From Amycolatopsis balhimycina FH 1894 (lineage in GTDB: Bacteria; Actinomycetota; Actinomycetes; Mycobacteriales; Pseudonocardiaceae), in NCBI RefSeq assembly GCF_000384295.1, contig NZ_KB913037.1, positions 6,883,533 to 6,947,532 on the forward strand: 64,000 nucleotides of DNA. The letters run 5' to 3'. Numbering within the stretch: the first letter of the stretch is position 1; every line of letters begins with the position of its first letter. This document shows positions 42,613-51,743 of this stretch, one piece after another. The translations under genes were made by a program, and so were the position numbers. The notes under the pieces are model-generated. The model was not told the DNA's origin. It searched no databases and worked only from the letters and a program-made list of their open reading frames with translations.

Positions 42613-43014
42613 GTGACGGTTGCAGTGACCGAGACCACAACTGAGGTCGCTCCGGAGCAGGCGTGCCCGATCGCCCCGGTGGTCGACATCGTCTTCAGCC
42701 GGTGGACCACACCGATTCTGTGGACGCTCAACGAGTACGGGCGGCACCGGTTCGTGGAGCTGGAACGCCGCATCACCACGATCACGCCCAAGGTGCTGAC
42801 CCAGCGGCTACGGCAACTGGAACGCGACGGGCTCGTCTGCCGCACCTACTACCCGGAGGTCCCACCCCGGGTGGAGTACGAGATCAGCGAACTGGGACGC
42901 AGCCTGGCACCGCTGTTCGCAACACTCGCCGAATGGTCCGTCAACCTGGGCGAGGTCGAACAGGCACGCCTCGACTACGACGAGAAGCAATCGACCCGCA
43001 CCGGCCGGAGTTGA
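42613..43014 (+). CDS. HxlR-family regulator, likely redox/quinone sensor
   Basis: A 133-residue winged-helix protein: CPIAPVVDIVFSRWTTPILWTLNEYG near 18-43, then RFVELERRITTITPKVLTQRLRQLERDGLV. C18 occupies the position of the sensing Cys in YodB and QorR. GTG start. Together with the divergent NmrA-like reductase this resembles the QorR-qor2 pair of Corynebacterium. The 168 bases after it contain no gene I can see. Confidence 0.87.
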   Translation: MTVAVTETTTEVAPEQACPIAPVVDIVFSRWTTPILWTLNEYGRHRFVELERRITTITPKVLTQRLRQLERDGLVCRTYYPEVPPRVEYEISELGRSLAPLFATLAEWSVNLGEVEQARLDYDEKQSTRTGRS

Positions 43015-43182
43015 GCCGAACCTGACCGGAACCCTTGCCACGAGTGCGGAGTTCGCGCACAGCCAATTGTGTGCCCGACGTGACACGTGACCCGGCCAGC
43101 GGGTCCCCACTGCAACGCGTACTGACCGGCAAGAACAAGCGACATCGAATCACGGCCGATGTTGCGTCAGCTGCAATAAAGC

Positions 43183-44346
43183 CTAATTCGTCGGACGGCC
43201 CGCCCCCGCGTAGTCGTCGCCGTCCCTGCGGTACGAGTGGACCTGCACCGCCTGGCCGGTCTGCGGCGCATCGATCATCTGCTGGTTGCCGATGTAGAGG
43301 CCGACGTGGTGGATCTTCGTCGCCGGCTCGCCGTAGAAGATCAGGTCGCCCAGCTGCGGGTCGGTCACGTGCGGGACGCTCCGGAACTGCGTGTCGGCCG
43401 TGCGCATCAGCTTGACGCCGGCGCTTCCGTACGCCGCCGTCGTCAAGCCCGAGCAGTCGAAGCCCGGGTCGTTGCCGCCGGTGCCGTTGCCGCCCCAGAT
43501 GTAGGGGAGGCCGATCTTGTCGATGGCGAAGTTCACTGCGCTCAGCACCGCCGCGTTCGGCGCCGCCGAGCCCTGGCCGACCGTGCCGTAGACGTTCACC
43601 GTGGCCAGCGTGCGGTGCAGGAACAGCGGCGCCGGCTGCAGCGCGCTGACCGAGTTCCACCACACCTGGCCCTGGGACAGGTCGTGACCGTCGGCGCAGA
43701 GCGCGCGGCCGGTGGTCAACGCGGCGTCGTCGATATTTTGGACATCGGGCTTCCCGCCCGACGCGCTCGCCTGGTACTTCCCCCAGATCGCCGGGGACAG
43801 CTGCATCGGCCCGGCCGCGTTCGCCGTGGAAACGACCTTGTTGTAGAAGTCGCGCACCTCGATCGTGCCGAGCGGCTTGTCCAGCACGCCGGTGGTGCCG
43901 AGCTGCCCGCCCTGCGCCCGGCCGTGATCCGTCGTCACTTTTCCGACCGCGGCCAGCGTGACCCACGAAAGGTGACACCCGGGGACGTCCTTGCCGAGTT
44001 TCGTCGTCGCCTTCGCGTAGCCGACCATCGCGCGCAGCGGGACGTCGAGCCACTGGCTGGTCTTGGACGCCCACGCGTCGAACTCGCTCGCATCCGGCAC
44101 CTTCGGCGGCGCCGAGGCCGGCGCTGCGGTCTGCGGCGAGGTCCGTGGCGTGCTCGTCGGCGACTTGGGCGGCGTCGACGTGACCGTCGCGGCGGCGTTC
44201 GTGGTTTCCTGCTGCTTCGGCGCGAGCAGGACGCCGGTCACCAGCGCGGCCGCGACGACGACCACGGCGGCGATCACCACCACGGGCTTGCGGCGACGGG
44301 GTTCTCCGGCCGTCTCCTCCAGGACGCCCTCGGGCTCCTCGCTCAC
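43183..44346 (-). CDS. NlpC/P60 peptidase with transglycosylase-like domain
   Basis: A 387-residue membrane-anchored cell-wall protein. One membrane segment at residues 22-43 and a Pro/Ser/Thr linker are followed by a lytic-transglycosylase-like domain (about 100-235; AAGPMQLSPAIWGKY) and an NlpC/P60 cysteine peptidase (about 260-387) with GFDCSGLT and HHVGLYIG. In the transglycosylase domain the usual catalytic VES/N-H-GR reads VTTDHGR, so the Glu is missing. GTG start overlaps the nucleoside hydrolase stop by four bases. Confidence 0.87.
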   Translation of the reverse strand: MSEEPEGVLEETAGEPRRRKPVVVIAAVVVVAAALVTGVLLAPKQQETTNAAATVTSTPPKSPTSTPRTSPQTAAPASAPPKVPDASEFDAWASKTSQWLDVPLRAMVGYAKATTKLGKDVPGCHLSWVTLAAVGKVTTDHGRAQGGQLGTTGVLDKPLGTIEVRDFYNKVVSTANAAGPMQLSPAIWGKYQASASGGKPDVQNIDDAALTTGRALCADGHDLSQGQVWWNSVSALQPAPLFLHRTLATVNVYGTVGQGSAAPNAAVLSAVNFAIDKIGLPYIWGGNGTGGNDPGFDCSGLTTAAYGSAGVKLMRTADTQFRSVPHVTDPQLGDLIFYGEPATKIHHVGLYIGNQQMIDAPQTGQAVQVHSYRRDGDDYAGAGRPTN

Positions 44347-45305
44347 CGGGCGGCCCCGGTCAGCCGGTCGAGGACGAAGCCGCGCAGGCCGTCGAGATCG
44401 GTGTCCACGGCCACCTCGATCGGCCGGCCGGGCACGAACTGCGGATCGTCTTCGCCGAGCCGTCGCCGGTCGACCAGGGTCTGCCCGCGGGCCGGGCCCA
44501 GCCCGCAGTCGACGTCGACGCGGTAGGTCTCGGTGCGCAGGATGCCCGGCGAGATCGCCTCGGCGACCGCGACCGCGTCGTGCATGACCATCCGGTCTTC
44601 GCCGAACACGCGCGTGTAGTGCTGCCGGTAGGTCGACGTCAGTCCTTCGAGCGTGGCGCCGACCGGCCCCGACGCCGCGAGCTTCGCCAGCCACTCGCCG
44701 TCGACGGCGCAGCGGTGCGTCAGGTCCAGCGGCACCAGCACGACCGGGACGTCCTCCTCCACCAGCACGCGGCGTGCCGCTTCGGGGTCGCTCCAGATGT
44801 TGAACTCGGCGGCGGTCGTGCTGTTGCCGAACGTCACCCCACCGCCCATGATCACCAGCCGCGCGATCTTCGCCGCCGCGCCCGGGTGCGCCGCGAGCAG
44901 CGCGGCGATGTTCGTCAGCGGCCCGATCGGCGCGATGGTCACCGGCTCGTCCGACGCTTCGAGGATGTCCAGCATCAGGCGGACGGCGTCGCGCTCGTCG
45001 AGGGGCCGGGTCGACTCGGGCAGCGTGGAGGAGTGGCCCGACAGGCCGTCACCGCCGTGGACCGCTTTCGCGTCACGCGGCTTGGAGTACACCAGCGGCC
45101 GCGTAGCCCCGGCCGCCACGGCCACGTCGGCGCGGCCGAACAGCTCCAGCAGGCGCCGCGCGTTGGACGTCGTGCGCTCCAGCGGGACGTTGCCGAAAAC
45201 CGACGTCACGCCGAGCAGGTCGACGTCCGGGGACAGCGCCGCCAGCGCGATCGCCAGCGCGTCGTCGACGCCCGGGTCGGTGTCGATGATCAGCTTCGTG
45301 CCCAT
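44343..45305 (-). CDS. inosine-uridine-type nucleoside hydrolase
   Basis: A 320-residue nucleoside hydrolase: calcium site DTDPGVDDALA (D8, D10, D14, D15), IAPIGPLTNIAALL near 120, GGGVTFGNSTTAAEFNIWSDPEA near 150-170 and the final MHDAVAVAEAI. Cleaves ribonucleosides to base and ribose. ATG at 45305 with GGGGAGCTGG upstream. The downstream NlpC/P60 gene is translationally coupled, an unexpected partnership. Confidence 0.9.
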   Translation of the reverse strand: MGTKLIIDTDPGVDDALAIALAALSPDVDLLGVTSVFGNVPLERTTSNARRLLELFGRADVAVAAGATRPLVYSKPRDAKAVHGGDGLSGHSSTLPESTRPLDERDAVRLMLDILEASDEPVTIAPIGPLTNIAALLAAHPGAAAKIARLVIMGGGVTFGNSTTAAEFNIWSDPEAARRVLVEEDVPVVLVPLDLTHRCAVDGEWLAKLAASGPVGATLEGLTSTYRQHYTRVFGEDRMVMHDAVAVAEAISPGILRTETYRVDVDCGLGPARGQTLVDRRRLGEDDPQFVPGRPIEVAVDTDLDGLRGFVLDRLTGAAR

Positions 45306-45357
45306 CCAGCTCCCCTTGCCTGCGAACCCGTCCCGCACACAGGTTACGGTCACGGGC

Positions 45358-46113
45358 ATGACGTCGATGTGGGGTGCGCCCGCGCTGTCGCGGGTGCGGG
45401 CCTGGCGCAGCGCTCGCCGCGACCCGCGGCAGGCGAAGTTCCTGACCGCCGACTCGCTGCGCTGGGTACTGCGCAACCGCGCGTACACGCCCTGGTACCT
45501 GGTCCGGTACTACCGGCTGCTCAAGTTCCGGCTGGCCAACCCGCACATCATCCTGCGGGGGATGCTCTTCCTCGGCAAAGACGTCGAGATCCACTGCCGC
45601 CCCGGGTACGGGCGGCTGGAGATCGGCCGCTGGGTCCACATCGGCGACGGCAACGCGATCCGTTGTCACGAGGGATCGTTGCGGATCGGCGACAAGTCCG
45701 TGTTCGGCCGCCAGAACGTCATCAACTGCTACCTCGACATCGAGCTCGGCGCGGCCACGCTGGTCGCCGACTGGGTGTACATCTGTGACTTCGATCACGT
45801 CATTTCGGACATCCACGTGCCGATCAAGGACCAGGGCATCGTGAAGTCGCCGGTGCGGATCGGGCCGGACACCTGGCTCGGCACCAAGGTCAGCGTGCTG
45901 AAGGGCACCCGCATCGGCCGCGGCAGCGTGCTGGGCGCGCACTCGGTCGTCCGTGGTGACATTCCGGACTACTCGATCGCGGTCGGCGCGCCGGCCCGGG
46001 TGGTCCGCAACCGCGAGGACGACTACGCGGCCGACGCCGCGCGTCGCGAGGCTGTCGCGGACATGGCGCGGAAGGCCAACAAAGCGCTCCAAAAGACGCT
46101 CGGCGACCAGTAG
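45358..46113 (+). CDS. hexapeptide-repeat acyltransferase
   Basis: A 251-residue left-handed beta-helix transferase. After a basic N-terminal helix region (1-70) come hexapeptide repeats such as HIILRGMLFLGKDVEIHC, LRIGDKSVFGRQ and RIGRGSVLGAHSVVRGDIPDYSIAVGAPARVVR, typical of O-acetyltransferases of the LbH family. C-terminal coiled tail. ATG at 45358, divergent from the nucleoside hydrolase. The acceptor is unknown; many homologues act on cell-surface or lipid-linked sugars. Confidence 0.82.
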   Translation: MTSMWGAPALSRVRAWRSARRDPRQAKFLTADSLRWVLRNRAYTPWYLVRYYRLLKFRLANPHIILRGMLFLGKDVEIHCRPGYGRLEIGRWVHIGDGNAIRCHEGSLRIGDKSVFGRQNVINCYLDIELGAATLVADWVYICDFDHVISDIHVPIKDQGIVKSPVRIGPDTWLGTKVSVLKGTRIGRGSVLGAHSVVRGDIPDYSIAVGAPARVVRNREDDYAADAARREAVADMARKANKALQKTLGDQ

Positions 46114-46133
46114 CGGGCGGCCATACTGGCCCG

Positions 46134-46283
46134 GTGGGGGAGAACCGGGCCGTCCTGACGTCGGCTGTGCTCGCGTTGTTCGCCGTGGTCCTGCTGCTCG
46201 TCGTCCCGTTCCTGGTGCTGCTCGGGTTCCTCGGCCACTGCGTCGAGCACAGCGGCGGCACCAACGAATGCCCGGGCGGCTGA
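46134..46283 (+). CDS. 49-residue membrane protein with C-terminal Cys motif
   Basis: A 49-codon ORF, GTG start, with one long hydrophobic segment at residues 8-34 and the tail GHCVEHSGGTNECPGG. The tail is nearly repeated at the end of the next gene (HCVERSGGDSDCP), which supports both as real genes. Function unknown. Stop at 46283 is 3 bases before the next GTG. Confidence 0.6.
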   Translation: MGENRAVLTSAVLALFAVVLLLVVPFLVLLGFLGHCVEHSGGTNECPGG

Positions 46284-46286
46284 CCC

Positions 46287-46670
46287 GTGTGGCGCGACTT
46301 CCGGGACGTGGCCGTGTCCGCCCTGCTCGCCGTGGGGGCGGTGACGTGGCTGGTCGTCGTTCCGCTGATGTTCGTCCAGGGCGCGCTGACGGCGGGCGGC
46401 ATGGGACTGGGGCCCGGCGACCCCGCGGCGGCGAGCGGCACCTTCCGGTGGGCGTCCTGGCTCGGCGCGGGCATCCCGGTCGCCGGCGTGGTCGTTTCGG
46501 CGACCACGCGGCGATGGGGCTGGACCTGGTTCTACGGGAGCGTCGTCGTCGTGGTCGCCGTGGTGGCGGCGGTCCGGTGGGCCCAGACCCATCCCGGCCC
46601 GCCACCGCCACCGCCGCCGGAGCCGGCGCACTGCGTCGAGCGGAGCGGCGGCGACTCCGACTGTCCCTGA
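46287..46670 (+). CDS. four-helix membrane protein with the same Cys tail
   Basis: A 127-residue membrane protein with about four hydrophobic segments, a Pro-rich spacer (GPPPPPPPEP) and the tail HCVERSGGDSDCP matching the 49-residue neighbour. Not recognised. The shared tail, co-direction and 3-base gap suggest a two-gene unit whose tails are exported and may form disulfides. Confidence 0.65.
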   Translation: MWRDFRDVAVSALLAVGAVTWLVVVPLMFVQGALTAGGMGLGPGDPAAASGTFRWASWLGAGIPVAGVVVSATTRRWGWTWFYGSVVVVVAVVAAVRWAQTHPGPPPPPPPEPAHCVERSGGDSDCP

Positions 46671-46680
46671 CTTCCCGCTG

Positions 46681-47247
46681 CTACCGGGCCCGCAGCTGCT
46701 CGCGGACCTCCATCAGCGCGAAGCCGAGCAGGTTCAGCCCGCGCCAGTAGTCCGGCTTGGTCGCGTTCTTCTCCTCGCGGGCGAGCCCGGTGCCCCAGAC
46801 GAGGTCCTTCTTGGACGCCTCGACGAGCACGGCGTCGCCGGTGCCGAGCAGGAACCGGCGCAGGTCGCGGTGGGCGCGGAACTTGGCCAGGTTGCCGTCG
46901 ACGACGATGTCGAACCGGTGCCGTTCCCAGGTCGCGGCGTCGTAGTCGGCGACTTCGCGGCCGAGCACCTTCGCCGCCTTCGGGTCGGGGGTCTGCCGGA
47001 TCAGCTCGGCCTTCTCGTGGTCACCGAACAGCTCCGCCTTGCCGGCCATCATGTAGTGCTCGGCGGTCGGGTAGACGACACCGCCGGCCTCGAACGGGTC
47101 GAGCCACCACTGGCTCAGGCAGCTCGCCGTCACCCGTCCCGACTTCGACGGCGTGTGGCCGTAGAACAGCAGGTACTCGGGCTCCGCACCCTCGTGGACT
47201 TTTTCGCGCAACGCCTCGACACTGCGGACCCCGTCGACCTTCACCAT
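46681..47247 (-). CDS. NADAR family protein (YbiA-like)
   Basis: A 188-residue NADAR protein: LSQWWLDPFEAGGVVYPTAEHYMMAGKAELFGD near 48-80, VADYDAATWERHRFDIV near 105 and AVLVEASKKDLVWGTGL near 140 match the family well. Members act as N-glycosidases on riboflavin-pathway intermediates or ADP-ribosyl products. ATG at 47247. Alone, convergent with the small membrane genes. Confidence 0.9.
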   Translation of the reverse strand: MVKVDGVRSVEALREKVHEGAEPEYLLFYGHTPSKSGRVTASCLSQWWLDPFEAGGVVYPTAEHYMMAGKAELFGDHEKAELIRQTPDPKAAKVLGREVADYDAATWERHRFDIVVDGNLAKFRAHRDLRRFLLGTGDAVLVEASKKDLVWGTGLAREEKNATKPDYWRGLNLLGFALMEVREQLRAR

Positions 47248-47267
47248 CCGACTAGTGGACCACGTCC

Positions 47268-48524
47268 TCACAGCAGGAAGTGGAACAGGGGGCTGCCGGG
47301 CTCGATCCGCTCGACTTGCAGGGGGCTCGCGTCCATCCGGGCCAGCAGTCCCGGGAGGTCGGCCGGCCGGGCGATCTCCACGCCGACCAGCGCCGGGCCC
47401 ATCTCGCGGTTGGTGCGCTTGACGTACTCGAAGCGGGTGATGTCGTCCTCGGGCCCGAGGACCTGCTCGAGGAACCGCCGCAGCGCGCCGGGCTCCTGCG
47501 GGAAGCCGACCAGGAAGTAGTGCTTCAGCCCTTCGTGCATCAGCGAGCGTTCGAGGATCTCGCTGTAGCGGCTGACGTCGTTGTTGCCACCGGAGATCAG
47601 GCAGACGACCGTCTGGCCGGGCTCGACGTCGACGACCGTGCCGAGCGCCGCCGCCGCGAGCGCCCCCGCCGGCTCGGCGATGATCCCGTCGGACTGGTAC
47701 ATCGCCAGCATCTCGGTGCACACCGCGCCCTCGGCGACCGCGGTCAGCTCGGCGCCGCTTTCGCGGATCAGCGGGTACGTCACCGCGCCGGCCTCGCGCA
47801 CGGCGGCGCCGTCGACGAACGAGTCGAGCTCGGGCAGCCGCACCGGGTGGCCGGCCTCGAGGGCCGCGGCCAGGCAGGCCGCGCCCGCGGGTTCGACGCC
47901 GACGATCCGGACCCCCTGGTGCCGCTCGCGCAGCCAGCTGCCCACGCCGGCGAGCAGCCCGCCGCCGCCGACCGGGACGATCACGACGTCCGGGACGAAG
48001 CCCAGCTGCTCGACGACCTCCAGGGCGACCGTGCCCTGGCCGGCGACCGTGCGGACGTCGTCGAACGCGGGCACCAGCGTCGCGCCGGTGCGCTGGGCGT
48101 CCTCGTTGGCCGCGGCGAAGGCGTCTTCGTACGTTTCGCCGACGACGATGACCTCGATGTGCGCGCCACCGAGCGTGGCGATGCGTTCCCGCTTCTGCCG
48201 CGGCGTGGTGCCAGGGACGTACACGCGGCCGTTCGCGCCGAGCCGCCGGCACGCGTACGCGACGCCCTGGGCGTGGTTGCCCGCGCTGGCGCAGACGACG
48301 CCGAGCTCGCGGGTCGGCTCGTCGAGCTGGACGAGGAAGTTGTAGGCACCCCGGATCTTGTACGACCGGACCGTCTGGAGGTCCTCGCGTTTCACCCAGA
48401 CCCGGGCGTCCACGCGGGCCGACAGCCGGGCGCTCGGTTCCAGCGGCGTCCTGGTCACCACCCCGGCCAGCCGCTCGGCGGCCTTTTCGATCGTCGCCGC
48501 GGTCACCGTGTCGATGTCGTGCAC
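47268..48524 (-). CDS. ilvA: threonine ammonia-lyase (threonine dehydratase)
   Basis: A 418-residue PLP enzyme converting threonine to 2-oxobutanoate. The lysine site KIRGAYNF lies near residue 57, SAGNHAQGVAYAC near 82 and the phosphate loop GGGGLLAG near 185. The C-terminal ACT-like domain (about 325-418; HYFLVGFPQEPGALRRFLEQVLG) is the single-ACT short form. GTG start. The catabolic form usually lacks the ACT domain, so a biosynthetic, isoleucine-regulated role is likely. Confidence 0.92.
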   Translation of the reverse strand: MHDIDTVTAATIEKAAERLAGVVTRTPLEPSARLSARVDARVWVKREDLQTVRSYKIRGAYNFLVQLDEPTRELGVVCASAGNHAQGVAYACRRLGANGRVYVPGTTPRQKRERIATLGGAHIEVIVVGETYEDAFAAANEDAQRTGATLVPAFDDVRTVAGQGTVALEVVEQLGFVPDVVIVPVGGGGLLAGVGSWLRERHQGVRIVGVEPAGAACLAAALEAGHPVRLPELDSFVDGAAVREAGAVTYPLIRESGAELTAVAEGAVCTEMLAMYQSDGIIAEPAGALAAAALGTVVDVEPGQTVVCLISGGNNDVSRYSEILERSLMHEGLKHYFLVGFPQEPGALRRFLEQVLGPEDDITRFEYVKRTNREMGPALVGVEIARPADLPGLLARMDASPLQVERIEPGSPLFHFLL

Positions 48525-48611
48525 CCCGGTGAATCTACGACTCGGGTGTCGCGGGCAACCGCCCGGGCTCCCGGGCGCATCAAAGGGGTGACGACAAGAT
48601 GGGGGGCGCCG

Positions 48612-49109
48612 ATGGACGGCGGCTTCACCGAGTACGTGACCACGAGGGCGGCTTGGCTGCGCAAGGTGGCGTACTTGCTCTGCGGCGACTGGCACCGGGC
48701 CGACGACCTGGTCCAGTCCGCGATCACCCGCCTGTACACGAACTGGCATCGCGCCAGGCGGGCGGACAACCTGGATGGGTACGCCCGCCGCACGCTGGTC
48801 AACACGTTCCTGGCGGAGCAGCGGACGTCGTGGTGGCGGCGCGTGGATTTGCGCCAAAACGACCAGGACCCACCCGCCCCCGGCTCGGACGTCGAACTGG
48901 CCCTCGACCTGCGCGCCGCGCTGGAACGTCTGCCGGCGCGGCAGCGCGCCACGGTCGTCCTGCGGTACTTCTGCGACCTGCCGGTCGCGGACGCCGCGCG
49001 GGCGCTGGGCTGCTCCGAAGGCACCGTCAAGAGCCAGACCGCGAAGGCCGTCGACACGCTGCGCGAGCTGCTGCGCGAGCCCGTCAGCATTCCGGAGGGA
49101 CGACCATGA
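48612..49109 (+). CDS. SigE-family RNA polymerase sigma factor
   Basis: A 165-residue ECF sigma factor of the actinobacterial SigE family: MDGGFTEYVTTR, then LLCGDWHRADDLVQSAITRLYTNW (region 2) and LPARQRATVVLRYFCDLPVADAARALGCSEGTVKSQTAKAVDTLR (region 4). ATG at 48612; a GTG eight codons earlier is possible. Its TGA overlaps the partner gene ATG (ATGA). It is divergent from ilvA by 87 bases. Confidence 0.88.
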   Translation: MDGGFTEYVTTRAAWLRKVAYLLCGDWHRADDLVQSAITRLYTNWHRARRADNLDGYARRTLVNTFLAEQRTSWWRRVDLRQNDQDPPAPGSDVELALDLRAALERLPARQRATVVLRYFCDLPVADAARALGCSEGTVKSQTAKAVDTLRELLREPVSIPEGRP

Positions 49110-50089
49110 CCGACCACGAACTGACCACGATGCTGAAGGACCTGGCCGACGCGCCCGCGCCGCCGCCCCGGATCGACGTCGACCGTGCTCGCCGGATCGG
49201 GGGACGCCGTCGTCGCGTGCGGACCACCGCGCTGGTCGTGGGCTCTGCCGCGGTGGTGGCGGCCGGCGGGGTGACGGCGGTGTCGGTGTTCCGGCCGTCC
49301 GCAGCACCCGCGCCGGTGGCCGTGGCGCCCGCACCGAGCCCCGCGACCGTCGTGCCGGCGCCCTTCGGCGACCCGATCGTGGCGAGGGCGAGCTTCGCCT
49401 GGCTGCCGGAGCAGATCACGGGCGTCGAGTACGCCGTCGGCGCGCACGGCGACACCACGCTGGCCATCGGCCGCGGCGAGCTGCCCCCGATGATCTGGTT
49501 GTCGATCCACGACAAGGAACCGCCCGTCCCGCGCGACCTGGGCGGACAGCCGACGCGGATCCCGGTCCGGGTCGGCGGCAGCGACGGCTACTGGCTGACG
49601 ACCGACGCGAACGACCCGCTGAACCACGGCCAGAGCTACCTGCGCTGGCCGGTGCCGACCGGCCAGTGGGCCGAGCTGCACGCGTACTACCTCGCGGTCC
49701 CGGACCTGCAGCAGGTCCTGACGCGGGTCGCCGCCGACGTGCGGTTCGGGAACAAGGCGGTGCCGCTGCCGCTGCGCATCTCGAGCCTGCCGGACTCGTT
49801 CCGGCTCAGCGACGGTTACCTGACGCGCCGCCCGGACCAGGACGGCGTCCCGTGGCGGCTGGTGCTGCAGTACTCGTCGGACGGCGCGCTGGCGACGATC
49901 AACGTCTCGCCCCCCGGCGGCCCCACGGACGGCCTCGGCGAACCGGAGTGCGTGACGAAGAACGGGCTGAAGGCCTGCGTCTCGTTCAACCAGCCGAAGA
50001 TCGGGGGCGTCACCGCGAAGGAGCTCCTGAGCAGGATCACGGTGCTCGGCCCGGACGAGAAGAAGTGGACCACGCACGTGATCGGGTGA
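49106..50089 (+). CDS. single-pass membrane protein, probable anti-sigma partner
   Basis: A 327-residue protein with an N-terminal cytoplasmic stretch (1-38, LKDLADAPAPPPRIDVDRARRIGGRRR), one membrane segment at 39-60 and an exported domain with no recognised family. Coupled to the sigma gene by ATGA overlap, so a membrane-bound anti-sigma or sensor is the likely role. There is no zinc-binding HxxxCxxC motif of ZAS type. Confidence 0.65.
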   Translation: MTDHELTTMLKDLADAPAPPPRIDVDRARRIGGRRRRVRTTALVVGSAAVVAAGGVTAVSVFRPSAAPAPVAVAPAPSPATVVPAPFGDPIVARASFAWLPEQITGVEYAVGAHGDTTLAIGRGELPPMIWLSIHDKEPPVPRDLGGQPTRIPVRVGGSDGYWLTTDANDPLNHGQSYLRWPVPTGQWAELHAYYLAVPDLQQVLTRVAADVRFGNKAVPLPLRISSLPDSFRLSDGYLTRRPDQDGVPWRLVLQYSSDGALATINVSPPGGPTDGLGEPECVTKNGLKACVSFNQPKIGGVTAKELLSRITVLGPDEKKWTTHVIG

Positions 50090-51514
50090 TCAGCTCTTCG
50101 GCACCGCCGGATAGGGGACGAAGGTGCTGGTGTTCTCGTCGACGGTGAGCTGCTTGCCGATCGTCGGGAACGCGCGCTGTGAGCACGCCGGGCGTTCGCA
50201 GACTTTGCAGCCCATGCCGATCGGGGTCGCCGCGGCGGGCTCGTCCAGGTCGAGACCGGTCGAGTAGACGAGCCGCCCGGCGTGCCGCAGCTCGCAGCCC
50301 AGGCCGACGGTGAACGTCTTGCCGGGGCTGCCGTAGCCGCCGATGTTGCGCGACACCGTGCGCGCGACCCAGAAGTAGCTCTTGCCGTCGGGCAGCGTCG
50401 CGATCTGGGTGAGGATCTTGCCCGGCTGGGTGAACGCCTCGTAGATGTTCCACAGCGGGCAAGCGCCGCCCACGCGGGAGAAGTGGAACCCGGCCGCGGA
50501 CTGCCGCTTCGACATGTTCCCGGCCCGGTCCACCCGCACGAACGAGAACGGCACCGCGCGCTGCTTGGGCCGCTGCAGCGTGGACAGCCGGTGGCAGATC
50601 GTCTCGAAACCGACGCCGTAGTGGTCGCACAGCCGCTCGATGTCGTAGCGGAACCGTTCGGCCGAGGCGAGGAACGGGCCGTAGGGGAGGATCAGCGCCC
50701 CGGCGAAGTAGTTCGCCAGGCCGACGCGGGCGAGCGACCGGGCGGCCGGGCCGGAGAACGCCCACGAGTCGGCGAGCTCGGTGATCAGGTCGTCGTACTC
50801 CAGCAGCGCGATCTGGGAGGCCATCCGGAACGCCTGCTGCCCGACCCGCAGGCTCGGCGCCAGCCGCAGCACCCGGGTGGCCGGCTCGTAGCGGTGCTGC
50901 TGGCCGGCGGATTCGTCGATGCCCTCGCTGGTCACGTCGACGCCGTAGCGCTGCGAAAGGCGTTCCTTCAGGGCGCCCAGCACCTGGCCGCGCCGCAGCG
51001 GGATGTCCGCGGCCATCTTCTCGGCGCGTTCGTCCAGTTCGGCGACATGGTTCTCGCGCTCGTAGAAGAAGTCGCGGACCTCCTCGTGCGGCAGCGGCGC
51101 GGCGGCGCTGCCGTGCAGGCCCAGGCCGTTTTCCGTGGTCAGCGCGGCGGTGTTTTCGACGGCGTTGCGGTAGCTGCGGTGCAGCTTGACCAGTGCCTGG
51201 GCGATCGCCGGCAGGTTGGACGCCAGCTCGTTGAGCTCGCCGGTCGTGACGTCGATGCCGAGCACCTCGTCGAGCAGCGCTTCCTTGACATCGGCGACCA
51301 GCCGGGACGTGTCGTTGTTGGCGAAGAACTCGGTGTCGACGCCGAACGCCTGCGTGATCCGCATCAGGACGGGCACGGTCAGCGGGCGCGAGTTGTGCTC
51401 GATCTGGTTGAGGTAGCTGGGTGAGATCTCCAGCACACGGGCCAGGTCGGCCTGGCTCATCGAGCGGCTTTCGCGGAGGTGCCGCAACCGCGCGCCGGCG
51501 AAAGTCTTCTCCAT
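50090..51514 (-). CDS. ramB: RamB/ScfR-type transcriptional regulator of acetate metabolism
   Basis: A 474-residue regulator: an XRE helix-turn-helix at 10-60 ([29 protein letters not shown]), a central helical part and the ScfRs domain with [19 protein letters not shown] near 365 and Cys cluster [13 protein letters not shown] near 430. In Corynebacterium RamB controls aceA, aceB and other acetate genes, and in M. tuberculosis ramB (Rv0465c) lies next to icl1. Here it is divergent from aceA by 229 bases, which contain matching sites. Confidence 0.92.
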   Translation of the reverse strand: MEKTFAGARLRHLRESRSMSQADLARVLEISPSYLNQIEHNSRPLTVPVLMRITQAFGVDTEFFANNDTSRLVADVKEALLDEVLGIDVTTGELNELASNLPAIAQALVKLHRSYRNAVENTAALTTENGLGLHGSAAAPLPHEEVRDFFYERENHVAELDERAEKMAADIPLRRGQVLGALKERLSQRYGVDVTSEGIDESAGQQHRYEPATRVLRLAPSLRVGQQAFRMASQIALLEYDDLITELADSWAFSGPAARSLARVGLANYFAGALILPYGPFLASAERFRYDIERLCDHYGVGFETICHRLSTLQRPKQRAVPFSFVRVDRAGNMSKRQSAAGFHFSRVGGACPLWNIYEAFTQPGKILTQIATLPDGKSYFWVARTVSRNIGGYGSPGKTFTVGLGCELRHAGRLVYSTGLDLDEPAAATPIGMGCKVCERPACSQRAFPTIGKQLTVDENTSTFVPYPAVPKS

Positions 51515-51609
51515 TCGTGCCCTCCTTTCCGGAAGGTTTCCGGTCCTGAACGGTTACGTGAACGGTCAAGAACGCAGATTCTTGACCACTTGCGAATCAG
51601 TCGATTCGC

Positions 51610-51621
51610 AACCTTTGCAAA
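51610..51621. promoter_or_regulatory. RamB box-like site in ramB-aceA promoter
   Basis: AACCTTTGCAAA resembles the 13-base RamB consensus with AAACTTTGCAAA core. It lies 96 bases from the ramB start. Confidence 0.6.
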
Positions 51622-51717
51622 GAGCGTACGGACTCTTCGCACAAATTGGCAAATTCGCCAACTGGACCTCGTTTTCGCTGGCGTGTCAGGGTCTGGTCAT
51701 GCAAGGCGAGCAATCGC

Positions 51718-51729
51718 AAACTTCGCAAC
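51718..51729. promoter_or_regulatory. RamB box-like site close to aceA start
   Basis: AAACTTCGCAAC, one to two bases off the RamB core, 14 bases before the aceA ATG. Binding here could block translation-proximal transcription. Confidence 0.5.
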
Positions 51730-51743
51730 ACCGGGAGAGTCCG

